From the NCBI GenBank assembly GCA_034440575.1, contig JAOTOL010001519.1, forward strand, positions 1,396,697 to 1,460,696: a stretch of DNA of 64,000 nucleotides, given 5' to 3'. Source of the DNA: Imbricaverruca yamaguchii. Taxonomy: Eukaryota; Arthropoda; Thecostraca; Neoverrucidae. Below, piece after piece: positions 43,506-55,535 of this stretch. The position numbers were made by a program, and so were the translations under genes. The notes beneath the pieces are model-generated. The model was not told the origin of the DNA. It saw only the letters and a list, made by a program, of their open reading frames with translations, and made no database searches. The first letter of the stretch is position 1. Every line of letters begins with the position of its first letter.

Positions 43506-43711
43506 GAATGCAACAGGGATAACGAGAGTGGATACAAGCAGAATTAATTATCTGTCAATGCCTGACAACCTTATCTGTTACACTCGGACACACAGTGATT
43601 AGTGTAAGCGCAACATAACAATCATTCAGTGCAGTGGCTTGCTAAGTGGCTTGCTAAGAAGCGGACCCCTTCACGCACAGCTCGGCTGTGCGTGAACAGG
43701 GCTATACTTCG

Positions 43712-43754
43712 ATTTGGAATTTAAGAGGCGCGTCGACTGCGTTGGTCATGCAGC
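43712..43754 (-). mobile_element. Short hairpin retroposon, copy 5, 5'-shortened
   Basis: A 43-bp copy lacking the first stem bases. Target duplications CAGGGCTATACTTCG (43697-43711) and CAGGGCTAGACTTCG (43755-43769) differ at one position. Confidence 0.85.
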
Positions 43755-44159
43755 CAGGGCTAGACTTCGCGAGTGTTGCCGGTGCTACCGCACAGTGTGA
43801 GAGTAGCCAGTGGCGTCCGCCCGGAACATGCCGAGGCGCCGGCAGACGGCTTCTGTGTCGCCGTCCACAGATACCGGGCTCATTAAGGATCGGCATCAGC
43901 TAGCCGCACAACTCGGGGGGGGGGGGGAGTACTGCCGAGTCAGTGCAGTACAATTTCGCCACGAACGAAACAGCTGGCTTGGCTTATTGAGCATGTATTG
44001 CTGCCAGCGGTCAGAGCCTATTTTGGTGCTCTCTCAGACACACACACAGACACACACACACAGTTCATCGTTGGACGCCGGGCATCCGCTCGGACGTTGT
44101 CCAACGGTGAACATCTCACCAACGGTGTCCGACGCGGCCGCCCGCCGCCGCCCGGGTGT

Positions 44160-45110
44160 GTAGCAGTTGGACGCTGTCACGAGGCTGGCGCGACTCTCCA
44201 CCAGCTGACTCCAGGAGCCCGCCGCTGCCCGGGTGGGTGGCAGCTGGACGTTGTCACGGGCTGACGCCGGGAGCCCGCCGCTGCCCGGGTGTGTAGCAGC
44301 TGGACGCTGTCATGAGCTGACGCCAGGAGCCCGCCGCTGCCCGGGTGTGTAGCAGCTGGACACTGTCATGAGGCCGGCGCGACTCCCCGCGAGCTGACTT
44401 CAGGAGCTCGCCGCTGCCCGGGTGGGTAGCAGCTGGACACTGTCATGAGGCCGGCGCGACTCCCCACGAGCTGACGCCCGGAGCCCGCCGCTGCCCGGGT
44501 GTGTAGCAGCTGGACGTTGTCACGAGGCCGGCGCGACTCCACGAGCTGACTCCAGGAGCCCGCCGCTGCCCGGGTGGGTAGCAGCTGGACGCTGTCACGA
44601 GGCCGGCGCGACCCCCCACCAGCTGACTCCCGGAGCCTCCCGCCGCTGCCCGGGCGTGTAGCAGCCGGACGTTGTCACGACGAGGCTGGCGCGACTCCCC
44701 GCGAGCTGACGCCGGGAGGCCCGCCGCTGCCCGGGAGGGTAGCAGCTGGACGTTGTCACGAGGCCGGCGTGACTCCTCGCGAGCTGACGCCCGGAGCCCG
44801 CCGCTGCCCGGGAGGGTAGCAGCTGACGTTGTCACGAGGCCGGCGCGACTCCTCGCGAGCTGACGCCCGGAGCCCGCCGCTGCCCGGGAGGGTAGCAGCT
44901 GGACGTTGTCACGAGGCCGGCGCGACTCCTCGCGAGCTGACGCCCGGAGCCCGCCGCTGCCCGGGAGGGTAGCAGCTGGACGCTGTCACGAGGCCGGCGC
45001 GACTCTCCACACGAGCTGACGCCGGGAGCCCGCCGCTGCCCGGGTGGGTGGCAGCTGGACGCTGTCACGAGGCCGGCGCGACTCTCCACACGAGCTGACG
45101 CCGGGGGTGA
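44160..45110. repeat. About 75-bp GC-rich minisatellite after the SRD5A3 stop
   Basis: About 12 units with GCCCGGGTGTGTAGCAGCTG, ACGTTGTCACGAGGCCGGCG and GAGCTGACGCCGGGAGC. It starts within five bases of the stop codon and must make up most of the 3' untranslated region if transcription runs on. Confidence 0.93.
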
Positions 45111-45112
45111 CC

Positions 45113-45205
45113 TCACAGCAGGTACGGGAAAATGGCGCGCCGCTCGGGCGGGTAGTCGTCGAACTTCTGCTTGTACCACAGGTGCGACATCAAGGCCGAC
45201 CCAAC
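45113..45205 (-). CDS. SRD5A3: SRD5A3 exon 6 (C-terminus and stop)
   Basis: The acceptor cgtgtctcag opens VGSALMSHLWYKQKFDDYPP, then ERRAIFPYLL and TGA. Human ends [30 protein letters not shown]. The stop is at 45115-45113. A 75-bp GC-rich minisatellite begins within five bases after the stop, so the 3' untranslated region is largely repeat. Confidence 0.95.
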   Translation of the reverse strand, partial: VGSALMSHLWYKQKFDDYPPERRAIFPYLL

Positions 45206-47604
45206 CTGAGACACGGATCGTCCCCTGTTACCGGAGCAGTCAGCAGAGCCACTGGGCAATCGACATAGCATCGGGCACGAGCACCACAGAAACGGCAACC
45301 GCAGTCGGCACAGCCAGATGCCGACCGTTACGCTTAAATGAACGGCAGATAACTTGGCGCACCAATGAGCAATGCCACGTTCGTTAACGCGATGCAGTGC
45401 ATTATTGTCAAATAACAACTGATCCAATGAAAGTGTATAATGGTCGAGCCGAATATAAATTACTGATACGCTTTCTTCCCTTGCCATTCGCTCTCTCTCT
45501 AATATATGATTTGTGTTGCTCGTGTGAACTCCCTGAGATGGGAAATATATTATTAGGATTTGCGACCCGGCTTATTCTACCTTCAGCTTATTCACATGTT
45601 TCGAAACGTAACTTAAGCAGGTTACATGAGTACGTAAAGACACCTATCCCAACCTGCCTGTCTATTAATTGGACATGAACGTCAAAACCAGTTCCGTTTG
45701 CCATTGCATTACATGTGGCAACAGTCTATGACGTGCCAAGTAATTGCTAAGGTACAACAGTGAACGGCAGGCTGCCACAGATACACCTCACGGGTGAACA
45801 CGTCGGGACGCTCGTGCAAGGCACCAGTTAATCCCAATATGGAGCCCAACGTGTAGTGAGCCATGTGCCACTTGTCGACAGATATAGATGGGACCCCATT
45901 CCTGAACATAAAAAGTCGACGAATAGAGGCGCGATGCGATGAACCAGAGATAAAGGTTGATGACACCAACGAAGGGGGACCTGTTGTCATTCGAAGCGAC
46001 TTCTTACAGCAGCCACTGTACTGCCACTTCTTCCCAATGGATAATACGATAGCCAGCATTAAACCAGAACGCTGTGATAAACTATAAACTACAAGAGAGG
46101 CATTAACTGAACAAGCTATGGCTGACCAAGAATTCCCATAGTTGCACTGATTCACTCATTCAGACAGTTGGAACACAGGAAAAAAGAAACATAAGTACAA
46201 AATATGCGGCTATGACAATCATACAGTGACTATGACAATCAAAAATTAGTCCCATTCAAACGACGTACGAAGTCATGGTGAACCTCGCTCATTGTTTTGA
46301 ACGGATCGAGAAATTAATGGGACATATAAGTGTTCGCATAAAAAACACTATTTTCTGGGAAACCTCGCTTGCGAAATGAAGCCAGACCGCGCATCGTATG
46401 CGCAAGATCGAATACTGCACACTTGCTATGCAAATGCACTCCCATGGACGAATCGCCACGGGAAAATATAAAGACCTTAATTTGGCAGACAGAAGCACGG
46501 TACACAACACCCCTATCGACTAACAGCAATGCGAAAATGTCTCATCATGTCGAGAGCTTAATCCGGAGGTAATGAAAACAGGTATTCGGTACTGCCCGGC
46601 ACATCTCTGGGACCAAGAATGGCACGGGCAACGGACAAACGCAATTCAAGTTCGACTGCTTCTTGATTGGATTCGAAAAGCTGTCTTAATACGAGAACAC
46701 CTTCAAGAACAAACAAAAAAATAAGCCTGCTTTTTTAGGCAAAGAGCCAGGTCTTCTTACGTTAGTTGACAATCGATTTGGTATTTCCCCCCCCCCAAAA
46801 AAAAAAAAATCACTTTCGAAACACGCCAGTTTACGTAGTATAGACATAGTAGCATATGGTGCTTGCTATTTTCTAGGTCTTTCCCAATTTGTACGGTAAC
46901 TGGTTCCCAAATCTAACAAGTTCTTGACTCCAACAACTTCTCAAATCCAACAAGCTGTAAGTCCAACAAGTTCTCAAATCCAACAGTCGTTCATGCCGTC
47001 GCATTAATTGAGCTGATAATGGCAAAAGATGTCCAACAATACGCAACATGGCAAGAACATGTCCAACAGTTTCACCATCAATAACATCGACACATTGACA
47101 TTCACATTGACGGGCCAAGGCAGTGGCCAGGTATCACCTACTGCAACACACCACGAGGGGCGGAATCCGGCCGTCGCACTCTACCCCACACACCCGACAT
47201 GCACTGCGGTCATATGGTACATGGCTACATGGTGCATGCGACAGTCGGTCAGCCGCCGCCTATGATAGCAGAAACTGATATGGCACAACATCCGGTCACA
47301 GCCGAGGATCGAGCCGGCACGCCGACGTCGGCGGCGGCAGAGGTCGGCCGACCGGGACCCACCCGCGGCCCCGATCCCACGATACACGAAAGCAGCAGTG
47401 ATCAGGCGGCTGAACGCATTCGAAAGATGGGTCCAAAGATGACTTTGAACTACCTCTATGATGATCATTTGGGCTTTAGGGTGCGTCAACCCCATTGGGT
47501 TACATTGCACCCATTGGACTACCTCTACAAAGTCAAGCAAAGACACGTATCTACCTCTCCCTCCCCAACCCATGCTCACTGCAGCCCTGACCCACTGTAC
47601 TTGC
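45206..47604. other. SRD5A3 intron 5 (GC-AG)
   Basis: Unique AT-rich sequence with a short poly-C/poly-A run at 46.79 kb and a few TCCAACAAGTTCT-like repeats at 46.9 kb. Confidence 0.7.
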
Positions 47605-47771
47605 CTGGTTGGAGACGACCCACAGGACGACTGCCATCCAGGTGGTATGGCCGGGTCCCAGGATGACGGCCAGACAGCAGTACATGACCACCTCGGCCAG
47701 GTAGTGCGGGCACGAGACGTACTCGAACCAGTCTCCGTGCGGCACGGCGTGCTTCCTGCTCACCACGTCCC
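47605..47771 (-). CDS. SRD5A3: SRD5A3 exon 5 (signature block; GC donor)
   Basis: The acceptor gacttccccag opens [20 protein letters not shown], then CPHYLAEVVMYCCLAVILGP, ending WVVSNQ. Human has [20 protein letters not shown] and [15 protein letters not shown] is the most conserved signature of the family. The exon ends at AACCAG|GCAAGT, a GC donor with otherwise perfect complementarity to U1, so intron 5 is a GC-AG intron. Exit phase is 0. Confidence 0.95.
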
Positions 47772-48214
47772 CTGGGGAAGTCGGCCGGTGCCAGGCTATA
47801 CACAGGCGCAGTATAAAGAAGTTGAAACAACCTAATACTATTGTTTCAGCATGTTGAGGAGAGAATTCGAGCCGGTAGTTGTCGAGGCCAAAACAAGAAC
47901 ACGCGCTTGTGTGTCTCATGAAAAGAATCTCGAGCTCACAAAGTCATCATTTCTCCATTGGATTGTATTTATTTGCTTACTTGTCCCCTATCCCTGCATC
48001 CTCGTACCTGCTCTTTGTTGAGCGAGGCGCCGATACTGGCTGACTCGCCCCATGGTGCACTGTCCTTACATTACCCAGTCTCAATAACCAGCCTTACATC
48101 CTTCCCAATATCCTATCGCCTATCATATCTCCGTGCCTGTTTATCTCACTCATTTCGACGGGCACGATAATAGCCACCATGGTCTGTGGATGTGTCTGCA
48201 GTAAATACATATGA

Positions 48215-48425
48215 CACCGACACAGTCCAGGTCAAAACACCGACCCCATGTCACAACGCTGATCCCATGTCACACCGACACAGTCCAGGCCACAACACTG
48301 ACCCCATGTCACACCGACACAGTCCAGGTCACAACACTGACCCCGTGTCACACCGACACAGTCCAGGTCACAACACTGACCCCATGTCACATCAGACACA
48401 GTCCAGGTCACAACACTGACCCCCC
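48215..48425. repeat. 39-bp minisatellite, first block
   Basis: About five copies of CACCGACACAGTCCAGGTCA plus CAACACTGACCCCATGT. The same unit resumes at 48985 after about 560 bp of foreign sequence. SRD5A3 intron 4. Confidence 0.9.
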
Positions 48426-48749
48426 ACACCTAAGATTTTAAAAAGGCATGCCAAAACTAAGAGACCCCCAACTCTTCATCTTCCACCTGGCGATCAATTA
48501 TATAAACTTAGTTCACCGGTTTGAAAACTCAGGCGTCATCTGAGATGTGGCCTTAGGTGTCAGCTGTGAGCGAATGGCGTTTGATGCTCTTTCAGTGTGG
48601 TTCATTTCGTCGTTACTTTGCGAGTGATTTGAAGGCACTACTTATTATTTTAACATAAATTTCATACGCCTAAGGATGGGTTTTGGAAACCATGTCACAC
48701 CGACACAGTCTGGGAAGGACAGTGCGTTGAGGCAATGGGCGGATCTAAA

Positions 48750-48985
48750 TAAAATATGGGTGGGGGTCATCCCATAAAGGCCTTTTTTTAAAATTAAAAA
48801 TATTTTGGGGGGGAAAACCAAAAAGGGGGGGGGGGGGCCCTTTTTTTTAAAAAAAAAAAAACAAAACCCCGAAGTTGTGATTGTTATAATATTTAAAAAA
48901 AAAAAAAATTTCCACTTGAAAAAAAGAAATGGGTAATAAGAGCAGAAAAAAAAAAAAGAAGAAGGAGAAAAAAAAAAAAAAACCA
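48750..48985. other. Homopolymer-rich, probably low-quality sequence
   Basis: Runs of A, T, G and C of up to 17 bases follow each other with little between them. This is unlike anything else in the window and typical of consensus error or a badly filled gap. Confidence 0.7.
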
Positions 48986-49145
48986 GGGTCACAACACTGA
49001 CCGCATGTCATACCGACATATTCCAGGTCACAACACCGACCACATGTTATACCACATGTTATACACTGAAACAGTCAAGGTCACAACACCGACCACATGT
49101 TATACCACATGTTATACACTGAAACAGTCCAGGTCACAATGCTGA
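48985..49145. repeat. 39-bp minisatellite, second block
   Basis: Continuation of the array at 48.2-48.4 kb, with a local duplication of ACCACATGTTATAC. The interruption between the blocks contains a homopolymer-rich stretch. Confidence 0.85.
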
Positions 49146-49264
49146 CCGTGTCACATTGTCATGCAAATTCAATTTGTGCAAAATGCGCAATATGTAAAAT
49201 GCCTAATGCAAATGTTTTTTCTTCTTACCGAGATAAGCTTAACTATAATAGTGAAAGAGTACAG

Positions 49265-49314
49265 GGTTGGTTATCTGGGGTTAGGGGGCCCATCGACTGC
49301 TTCGGTCATACAGC
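49265..49314 (-). mobile_element. Short hairpin retroposon, copy 6
   Basis: 50 bp with tail AACCCCAGATAACCAACC (minus strand) and TGTATGACCGAAGCAGTCGA loop. A perfect 14-bp target duplication (GTGAAAGAGTACAG) lies at 49251-49264 and 49315-49328. It is close downstream of SRD5A3 exon 4. Confidence 0.93.
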
Positions 49315-49380
49315 GTGAAAGAGTACAGATATTTGTATGAACGTGATCGGGGCTCCGCCTTAGTTCCCGGCCTGCCTTAC

Positions 49381-49515
49381 CGGCGCTATTTGTCCTCAGG
49401 CTGGCGAAGATGCAGTGAGCCTTGTACTGATGCAGCCAGGCCAGCATGAAGACGGCACCGCAGCCACGGTCCAGCCAGCCCAGCCTTGTCACGTCGAACA
49501 GTCGCCGCGAGCTGA
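49381..49515 (-). CDS. SRD5A3: SRD5A3 exon 4
   Basis: The core reads RLGWLDRGCGAVFMLAWLHQ, then YKAHCIFASLRTNSAG, at GCCG|GTAAGG. Human has [20 protein letters not shown] then YKCHVILGNLRKNKAG. The acceptor cttctgcatcag at 49515 gives the required phase 1 and adds VSSRRLFDVT in front. The same acceptor with about 20 exon bases is tandemly repeated just upstream, so other starts are possible. Confidence 0.87.
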
Positions 49516-49690
49516 CTGATGCAGAAGCACAACATCACACTCCCAATATCTGCCCCGGGTCCGGCCGAGCTCGGCCAAACTGAACAGTCGCCGCCAGCTG
49601 GCTGATGCAGAAGCACAACATCACACTCCCAACGTCTGCCCCAAGCCAGCCGAGCTTGGCAAAATTAACAGTCGCCGTGAGCTGGTTGGC
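49490..49690. repeat. Tandem copies of the SRD5A3 exon 4 acceptor region
   Basis: Two good copies and a decayed third one, about 90 bp apart. Each contains on the minus strand GTGCTTCTGCATCAG followed by exon-like CAGCTGGCGGCGACTGTTC. The copied unit includes the 3' splice site and about 20 exon bases. Confidence 0.85.
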
Positions 49691-50282
49691 GCATTAACAC
49701 CTTCCACATTGCATATTGTTTGCCATCAGCTGGCCGCCCGAGCTTTCATTGTGTCGTCATATGACGAAAATGGTTCACGTTTGCAGAGTGTAGGCATACA
49801 CACAATGAAGAAATTTGCTACGTGAAAATGCCCTGTTATGAACAAGAAGTAGCCTTCGAACGCTGAAGAACTCAGCAATACAATTTGCAATCAGTTCATG
49901 TGGCCAATCCAGAAACACTTCAAGCACATGGCATGTGGTACATGCTGCGAACTGCCTGCACTACTATTTTAACGACAAACAAATATTCAAATCTTCAACT
50001 CTAGGTTCTTGGTTGTTGCACCACAACCAATGCCAAACGTCTGAATATCAGAAGCGGATACGCCAGCCGGAATGTATTTGGTAGTGACAGTATTTTCAGA
50101 TAAGGGACACACCGATTAATCGTCAGCATGTGTCCATGCAAATGTATTTGACGCAAGCACAGGAATAGTTACCTTTTCACACGGAAACGTACCTATTTAC
50201 CCATCCCCCAGTCTTGGAACCCAGAAAGAATATGCATTTGTGTAAGTGAGGACATGGTAAGCCTGGGAAGCAAACTAGTGTC
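49691..50282. other. SRD5A3 intron 3, left part, nothing recognised
   Basis: Unique sequence between the acceptor copies and the inverted-flank repeats of the LINE relic. Confidence 0.5.
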
Positions 50283-50535
50283 GAATGGAATAAGGCGAAA
50301 ACCGGATTGGGGTTCAATGGAACACAGTCGAATAGAGAATAGGGTCAAACGCAATAAGGTTGAAGGGAATAGGGTCGAAACGTAGTTGGAGATAGGAGGG
50401 CTGGACTAATGTCCAATGGGACAATGTCGGAAACAGAAAGGGTCGAATGGAACAAGGTCGAAAGTGCAATGGAGTCGAATGAAATAACACCGAAAATAGT
50501 TCGAACTTGAATAGAGTTGAATGGAATAAGTTTAA
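50283..50535. repeat. Degenerate 17-20 bp repeats left of the LINE relic
   Basis: Imperfect tandem units of the GTCGAATGGAACAAG type. The reverse complement of the same unit occurs at 52935-53100 on the other side of the LINE relic, so the two arrays form inverted flanks about 2.4 kb apart. Confidence 0.65.
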
Positions 50536-50989
50536 AACACAGCCCAGAAAAAATGGTCGTGCAAGAAAGGGCACAGAGGAGTGCTTACGTGAGCAGTACC
50601 CTCAGCAGAGGTGCTTACCCTCAGCCCAGAGCTGATTGGGTTATATTTACGTGAGGCTTAGGCTATGCTAGGCTAGGTCAGATCAGGTTAGGATGGCATA
50701 ACATAGGATAGGCAAGGTTGACTGCACCGTCGTTTGGCAAGGTGAACACTCCTGTGTCTTTCTTGCGGAAGTGTGGTGTCTGTACTGGGTTTTTAATTGT
50801 ATTGCATTCTAGTCCGTCCTATTTTGGCATTATTCCATTCAACTATATTCCACTACAACTACAACACAACTCTCTTCTGCATCTCCCCCTCTATAAACTA
50901 CAACTACAACCTCATCTCCCCCCAATCTCATTAGCATGACCTTCACCCTAAATACTCAACTCAAACATATATGAACAAAATGGTCGATT

Positions 50990-52460
50990 TCGCACTCAAT
51001 GGCTTTAAAAAAACGCAGACTCCTAGCCAGAACGCTAAGTCGCTTCAATAAATGTCAGTAGCCTTTGACACTATCCCCTTACGGAATCTAAAATAGAAAA
51101 CTTCTAACTCGACCTCCCTCCCAATGGCAGACATAAAATGATTGTGCAGTTTCCTTTCTGATAGAAGAAACCGAGTAAGATTGCAGAACACGTACTCAAG
51201 TCTAAAACGATTTAAAGACGGAGTACCTCAGGGAGCGGTCCTATCACCAACCCTATTCAATCTCCTCGTGGCTGATGCCCCACCCTGCACAGAAATTATC
51301 TCCTATCTTATGCAGACGATCTCTGCGTAATTGGCAAAGACCAGAAACCGAACCGAGGAGTTAGGAAACTGCAACACGATGCTGAGTAGACTTGCAGCCT
51401 GGTTAAAAAACAAACGTTAAAATATCTGAAGCAAAGTCAGCAGTCCCCGTCATGATGTCAGACAGCCATCAGCACAACTATCAACCGATCATGAAAATCA
51501 ACAATGTCCCTCTAAAAGTGTTGAAATATCTTTTTTTTAAATATTGGGCTAACATTCGACCCCTCTCCAAAATTCAATATCCACATCGACAACCTAAAGA
51601 AAAAGGCCGAAATAGAATGCAACATAATGAAAGGACTCTTAGGCAGAGTTCGGTAAAGACAATGCAACCTTGCACATTTCTACAAAACGCTTATTCGTTC
51701 AACGATCAACTACGCATGTGTCGCATGGACCCCTCAAATTTCAGAAGGGCATCGAAAAACTACAGATAGTCCGAAACAACTACGTGAAAATGAGAGCCAT
51801 AGGATACTTGCATCACGAAGCCAAGCTCCATGCATTAAAGGACCACTTAAACATGATTGGCGCCCAGGCTGTATTCGGTTATGGGAATGAACGACACACG
51901 TGTCACGAGCTCTCTCCTCCAAATGGAAGAAACATGCGCGGAAACATAACATACTGATCAAAATTATTTCCTTCACCAAATGCGGAAAACGAAACAAGGC
52001 CGATCCAAAAATTATCCAGGACAATACTGCAACAAACGCAATTAGAAGTCTACCTCCATCAAATATTCTAAATCGCTCCCTCCAGAAATAGACAAGTCAG
52101 TGATGTCCTTATCAAAGAAAGAAAGAGTTTCTCCCTTCCGCCTTAGAACTGGATACTCTCCCGATGTACGGTCTTTCACAGCAAGGATATCAAACGGCCC
52201 CAGTGACTGCGGACACTCTGGCCTGGCTGAAGAAACGTCGGCCCACATCATGAATGAATGGACAGCCCTGCAACCTCTCAGAACGACCTGTGGCATTTGC
52301 TTGAAATCTCCTGGACAGACCCCATACGAGCAATGCGCTTTCTCAAGGACACTGACCGAATCGCCTCGACGCTTGGCTGATGGGCAACTTAACAACCCCA
52401 TTCCATTTTCAACTTTGCCCCATTCGATCCTATTGAAAGAACCTAGAGCGGCTCAAATTC
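50990..52460 (+). pseudogene. Decayed non-LTR retrotransposon (LINE), reverse transcriptase and C-terminal part
   Basis: Frame-shifted pieces of a LINE polyprotein in order. AFDTIPLRNL lies near 51065. FLSDRRNRVRL and then DGVPQGAVLSPTLFNL give the palm motif B region at 51150-51275. The catalytic LSYADDLCVIG is in another frame at 51300-51335. Later come AFSRTL-type C-terminal text and a knuckle-like stretch with C, H and C around ETSAHIMNE (52220-52260). Several frameshifts and stops make it dead. It resembles the Jockey/R1 group of the arthropod type, but the clade is not certain. It sits in SRD5A3 intron 3. Confidence 0.85.
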
Positions 52461-52934
52461 AAGGACTTCATATCCGAGGCAGATACGCACTCAGTTTTCA
52501 AAATTACAGATGAGTTCACTGGCTCGGAACTCATTCGCGGCCAACTGAACTGTCGCTCAACTGCAATGGAGCACCAGGGCCATGGCTAACGGTGGGCTTC
52601 AGGTGTAACGATTCCGCACAGAATTCGAGCGCCGCTCCTTCATACGAAGAGCTTGTCGACCGTGCAACAATCTGCCTCCAGATATGAGGAACTCGGTGGC
52701 TGCAATGTCTTCAGACGGAGGACTTTCGGTCGTGCTGCGCATGTCCGAGCCCCAACTTCCTGGCTCCGGAACATCGCTCACCCAACACTGTAATGCCTCT
52801 CGTCATCGTGCACGTTCGTGGTCATAGCTTGCACCGCCCATTAGCGCACTACCGTAACGGAAACTGATAAACCCTACTCTGGAGAAGCCGAAATACATTA
52901 CACACCTACATTACAAGCGCGGCGTTGTCACGGA

Positions 52935-53100
52935 TTGGCGAGTCCACTTTTGGACCTCATTCAGTTCGACGTTGCGCGACATTCGACCTTGTTTCATCCG
53001 ACGCCATTATGATTTCGACCTTATTCAATTCGACTATGTTAACTTTCGACTTTGTTCCATTCGACTCTGTTAACTTTCGACCTTGTTTCATTAGACATTA
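52935..53100. repeat. Degenerate 17-20 bp repeats right of the LINE relic
   Basis: Units such as TTCGACCTTGTTTCATTCGA, the reverse complement of the left flank units. The array ends about 60 bp from the donor of SRD5A3 exon 3. Confidence 0.65.
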
Positions 53101-53162
53101 GGCCTGAGCACAACTGACGGGCGGCCGGCGACGTGCGAGTCCATTCCGCAGTCTGCACTCAC

Positions 53163-53296
53163 CGTCCGACACGAAGCCCGGAGCCTCGGCCAGCAGCGCC
53201 GCCACACACAGCACGTAGTGCAGAACGCCGGCCAGGTAGTGCCCCACGTGGATGCGCGTGCTGGACGACACGTGCACGAACAGGTGCTCGTATAGT
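53163..53296 (-). CDS. SRD5A3: SRD5A3 exon 3
   Basis: The acceptor ttgatgcag opens LYEHLFVHVSSSTRIHVGHY, then LAGVLHYVLCVAALLAEAPG, ending VSDG at GACG|GTGAGT (phase 1). Human has [20 protein letters not shown] and YYVLVGLTVLSQVPMDG. The segment is hydrophobic and fits membrane helices of the family. Confidence 0.94.
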
Positions 53297-55480
53297 CTGC
53301 ATCAAGACAACGTAATGTCACGCACCTTGGCAGAGCGCGGGTGAACCTACTGCATAGAGCATGGAAAGCGAATCCAAGAAGCGCACACGTGATAGTAACG
53401 CAAAGTAGCATCTACCGATATTGGGCTTAAGCCATCCGCCGCTCCACGATAAATAAACTCCAAGACACTGGTCTGGTGCTGTAGAGGTATCAACATGACA
53501 AACATTAAAATGACCGATGCACACAGTGTAATAATCTCAACTCATTGCACGTAGGTAGGGTTGCAAGATTCCAATGTTTGTCAGTTATGTTAATGTTATG
53601 TTAATGCAAGTCAGTGTTTGCGCTGATATGCTACCACATCGCCTTGGAGGTAATGTTTATGAAATGTTTATGAAATATGAAATCTAGAAATGCCTGCTAC
53701 AAAAAGAAAAAAAAAGTATTCCAATCTGAAGCCACCACCACTATTTGCATCCCAAATTGATCATACTGCGACATTCCGAACATATCAACATATCGCTCAT
53801 TCCGAAACTAGTTCAGGGTTACACACGAGCATATAATATTCATATATACGGACGCACCTATGGAATCAGGAATATCGGGTTTTAATTTTGTACCAAGCTG
53901 CTGAAGTAACTGAGGCATTCAACTGCCCGATGTTTCCCAGATGATGGCAAACATTGCACCAGCGAATCAGAAAGCAGTCTGGAGTGGAAGTCTAAACGCT
54001 TGTTCGCACCTGACTTTTCCATCGGTATATACATACATACATATATGAATGTAATTCGAATCACGTCTACGGCAGCTGTTTTGAAAAGTTAACTAACAGA
54101 CTCTGGGCGGCATAAATGGGGCTTTGACCAGGCTAGCTGTTGAGAGCTTTTGAACGATACTTCGCCCAAAATAGGATACTGTGCTACTTGTGCATGCTCC
54201 TAATGCACATACCGCCGGCACTATGCTACTTTGTTCGGATCTCTGCCGGATATTATGCTGCTGATTTTGAATTGACAATATATGTATTACATTTTTAATT
54301 CCCGTTTATCCCTGGTGCAGAACGCCTTTTGGGTGAGAAAGCTGGCCATGCACAGCGACGATCCAGTACCATGTTCAACGAATGTATATCGTACGTCAAC
54401 GTATCACTAATGCCGGTAGCGGCAAATACATTAAAATGTATTAAAACATATTTTGATATATTGTAATATATTGACCAAGGGCCTTACAAACTAAAGGTCC
54501 TGTCGAGATCTGGCGTTCTTTCTTGTCGTATTACAACAAGACGCCATTATTTGTATGAAAACGCATAAAAAGTGACAACAAACTTGATCACTCACCTAGC
54601 ATCGAGTCACTGAAGACGATAGGTCCGTTTCACTGTCAATTCAATCCATTAAAGCTCCACGGAACTGAACGCTTGCATTCCAATCCCACTGCATTCCTAT
54701 CCGAAGTTCCCCAAAAACATTCCAAACTTCGATCCCACGACGTACTTCGGGCGAAGAGTGATACAAGTTGTGCACCTATGACATCATTAATACCTGAAAA
54801 CAAAGCGGGTTTCCAGGATCCAGGTTGTACACAGGCATGGGCTTCACTGCCATTGGTAGCGGAAATACCAGAACTAATACCCTTACACAGAACCCAAGAA
54901 TGAAACTAAAAGAAGCTATCGTACTAAGCCAGCCGTTTTCGTAACGAAATGAGAAAATAGATATCTCTCCAAATTTACACCGATCGTTCCATTCGTTTGT
55001 TAATACAAGCTTTCAGAACCTCCAATATCTTTTTTTTCCACCAGTGCAGACCAATGCAGCGGGCCCAACACAACAAGGACAAAATAATGGTTTTTCGTTA
55101 GGTGTGAGATGTCGAAACGAGCTCAGTATGATGTAGAAATTTGTCATGGCATTAGTGCCATTTAACATGCTTTTGACGTCCTTCAGACTCAAATTTTAGC
55201 CGGTGGTGTGGGCGCTTATGACTGCTCTTTTATCATTTGTTTTTGGATTCATAATGTAAAAAGAGGTTCGGGATAGGGAGAGGTAATCTCTTATCTATCT
55301 AGGTAATCTAGGATTGCCTATATCATACTATAGGTAATCTCTTTACCTGCAATTGCATTGCGAAATGTTCGTGAATCAGAATGTTCGTGTCACCATTCCT
55401 TATCGAAAGCATGCACACGCTACTTATAAACTAAATACTGTTAAAAAAGAGACATGAAGACTTCATAAGCATGCATGAGT
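53297..55480. other. SRD5A3 intron 2, nothing recognised
   Basis: About 2.2 kb of AT-rich unique sequence; a few short direct repeats (TAATGTTATGTTAATG near 53.59 kb) only. Confidence 0.6.
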
Positions 55481-55535
55481 TAGTTATTTGGGTTTTTGGG
55501 CGCCTCGACCATAAATTGTGATCATTTAGCGCCCA
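55481..55535 (-). mobile_element. Short hairpin retroposon, copy 7
   Basis: Stem GGGCGC...GCGCCC intact, loop diverged, tail AAAAACCCAAATAACTAACT. The target duplication is not clear. It lies in SRD5A3 intron 2. Confidence 0.75.

Larger units (their letters stand above)
38256..43690. other. Intergenic region between the lipocalin and SRD5A3
   Basis: No conserved peptide recognised in about 5.4 kb. It holds hairpin copy 4, an 80-bp direct repeat (39830 and 40075 areas), the (GTAG)n run at 40.0 kb, a GT/GC run at 41.8 kb, a possible third SINE at 42.05 kb and a truncated family S SINE at 43.4 kb. Confidence 0.6.
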
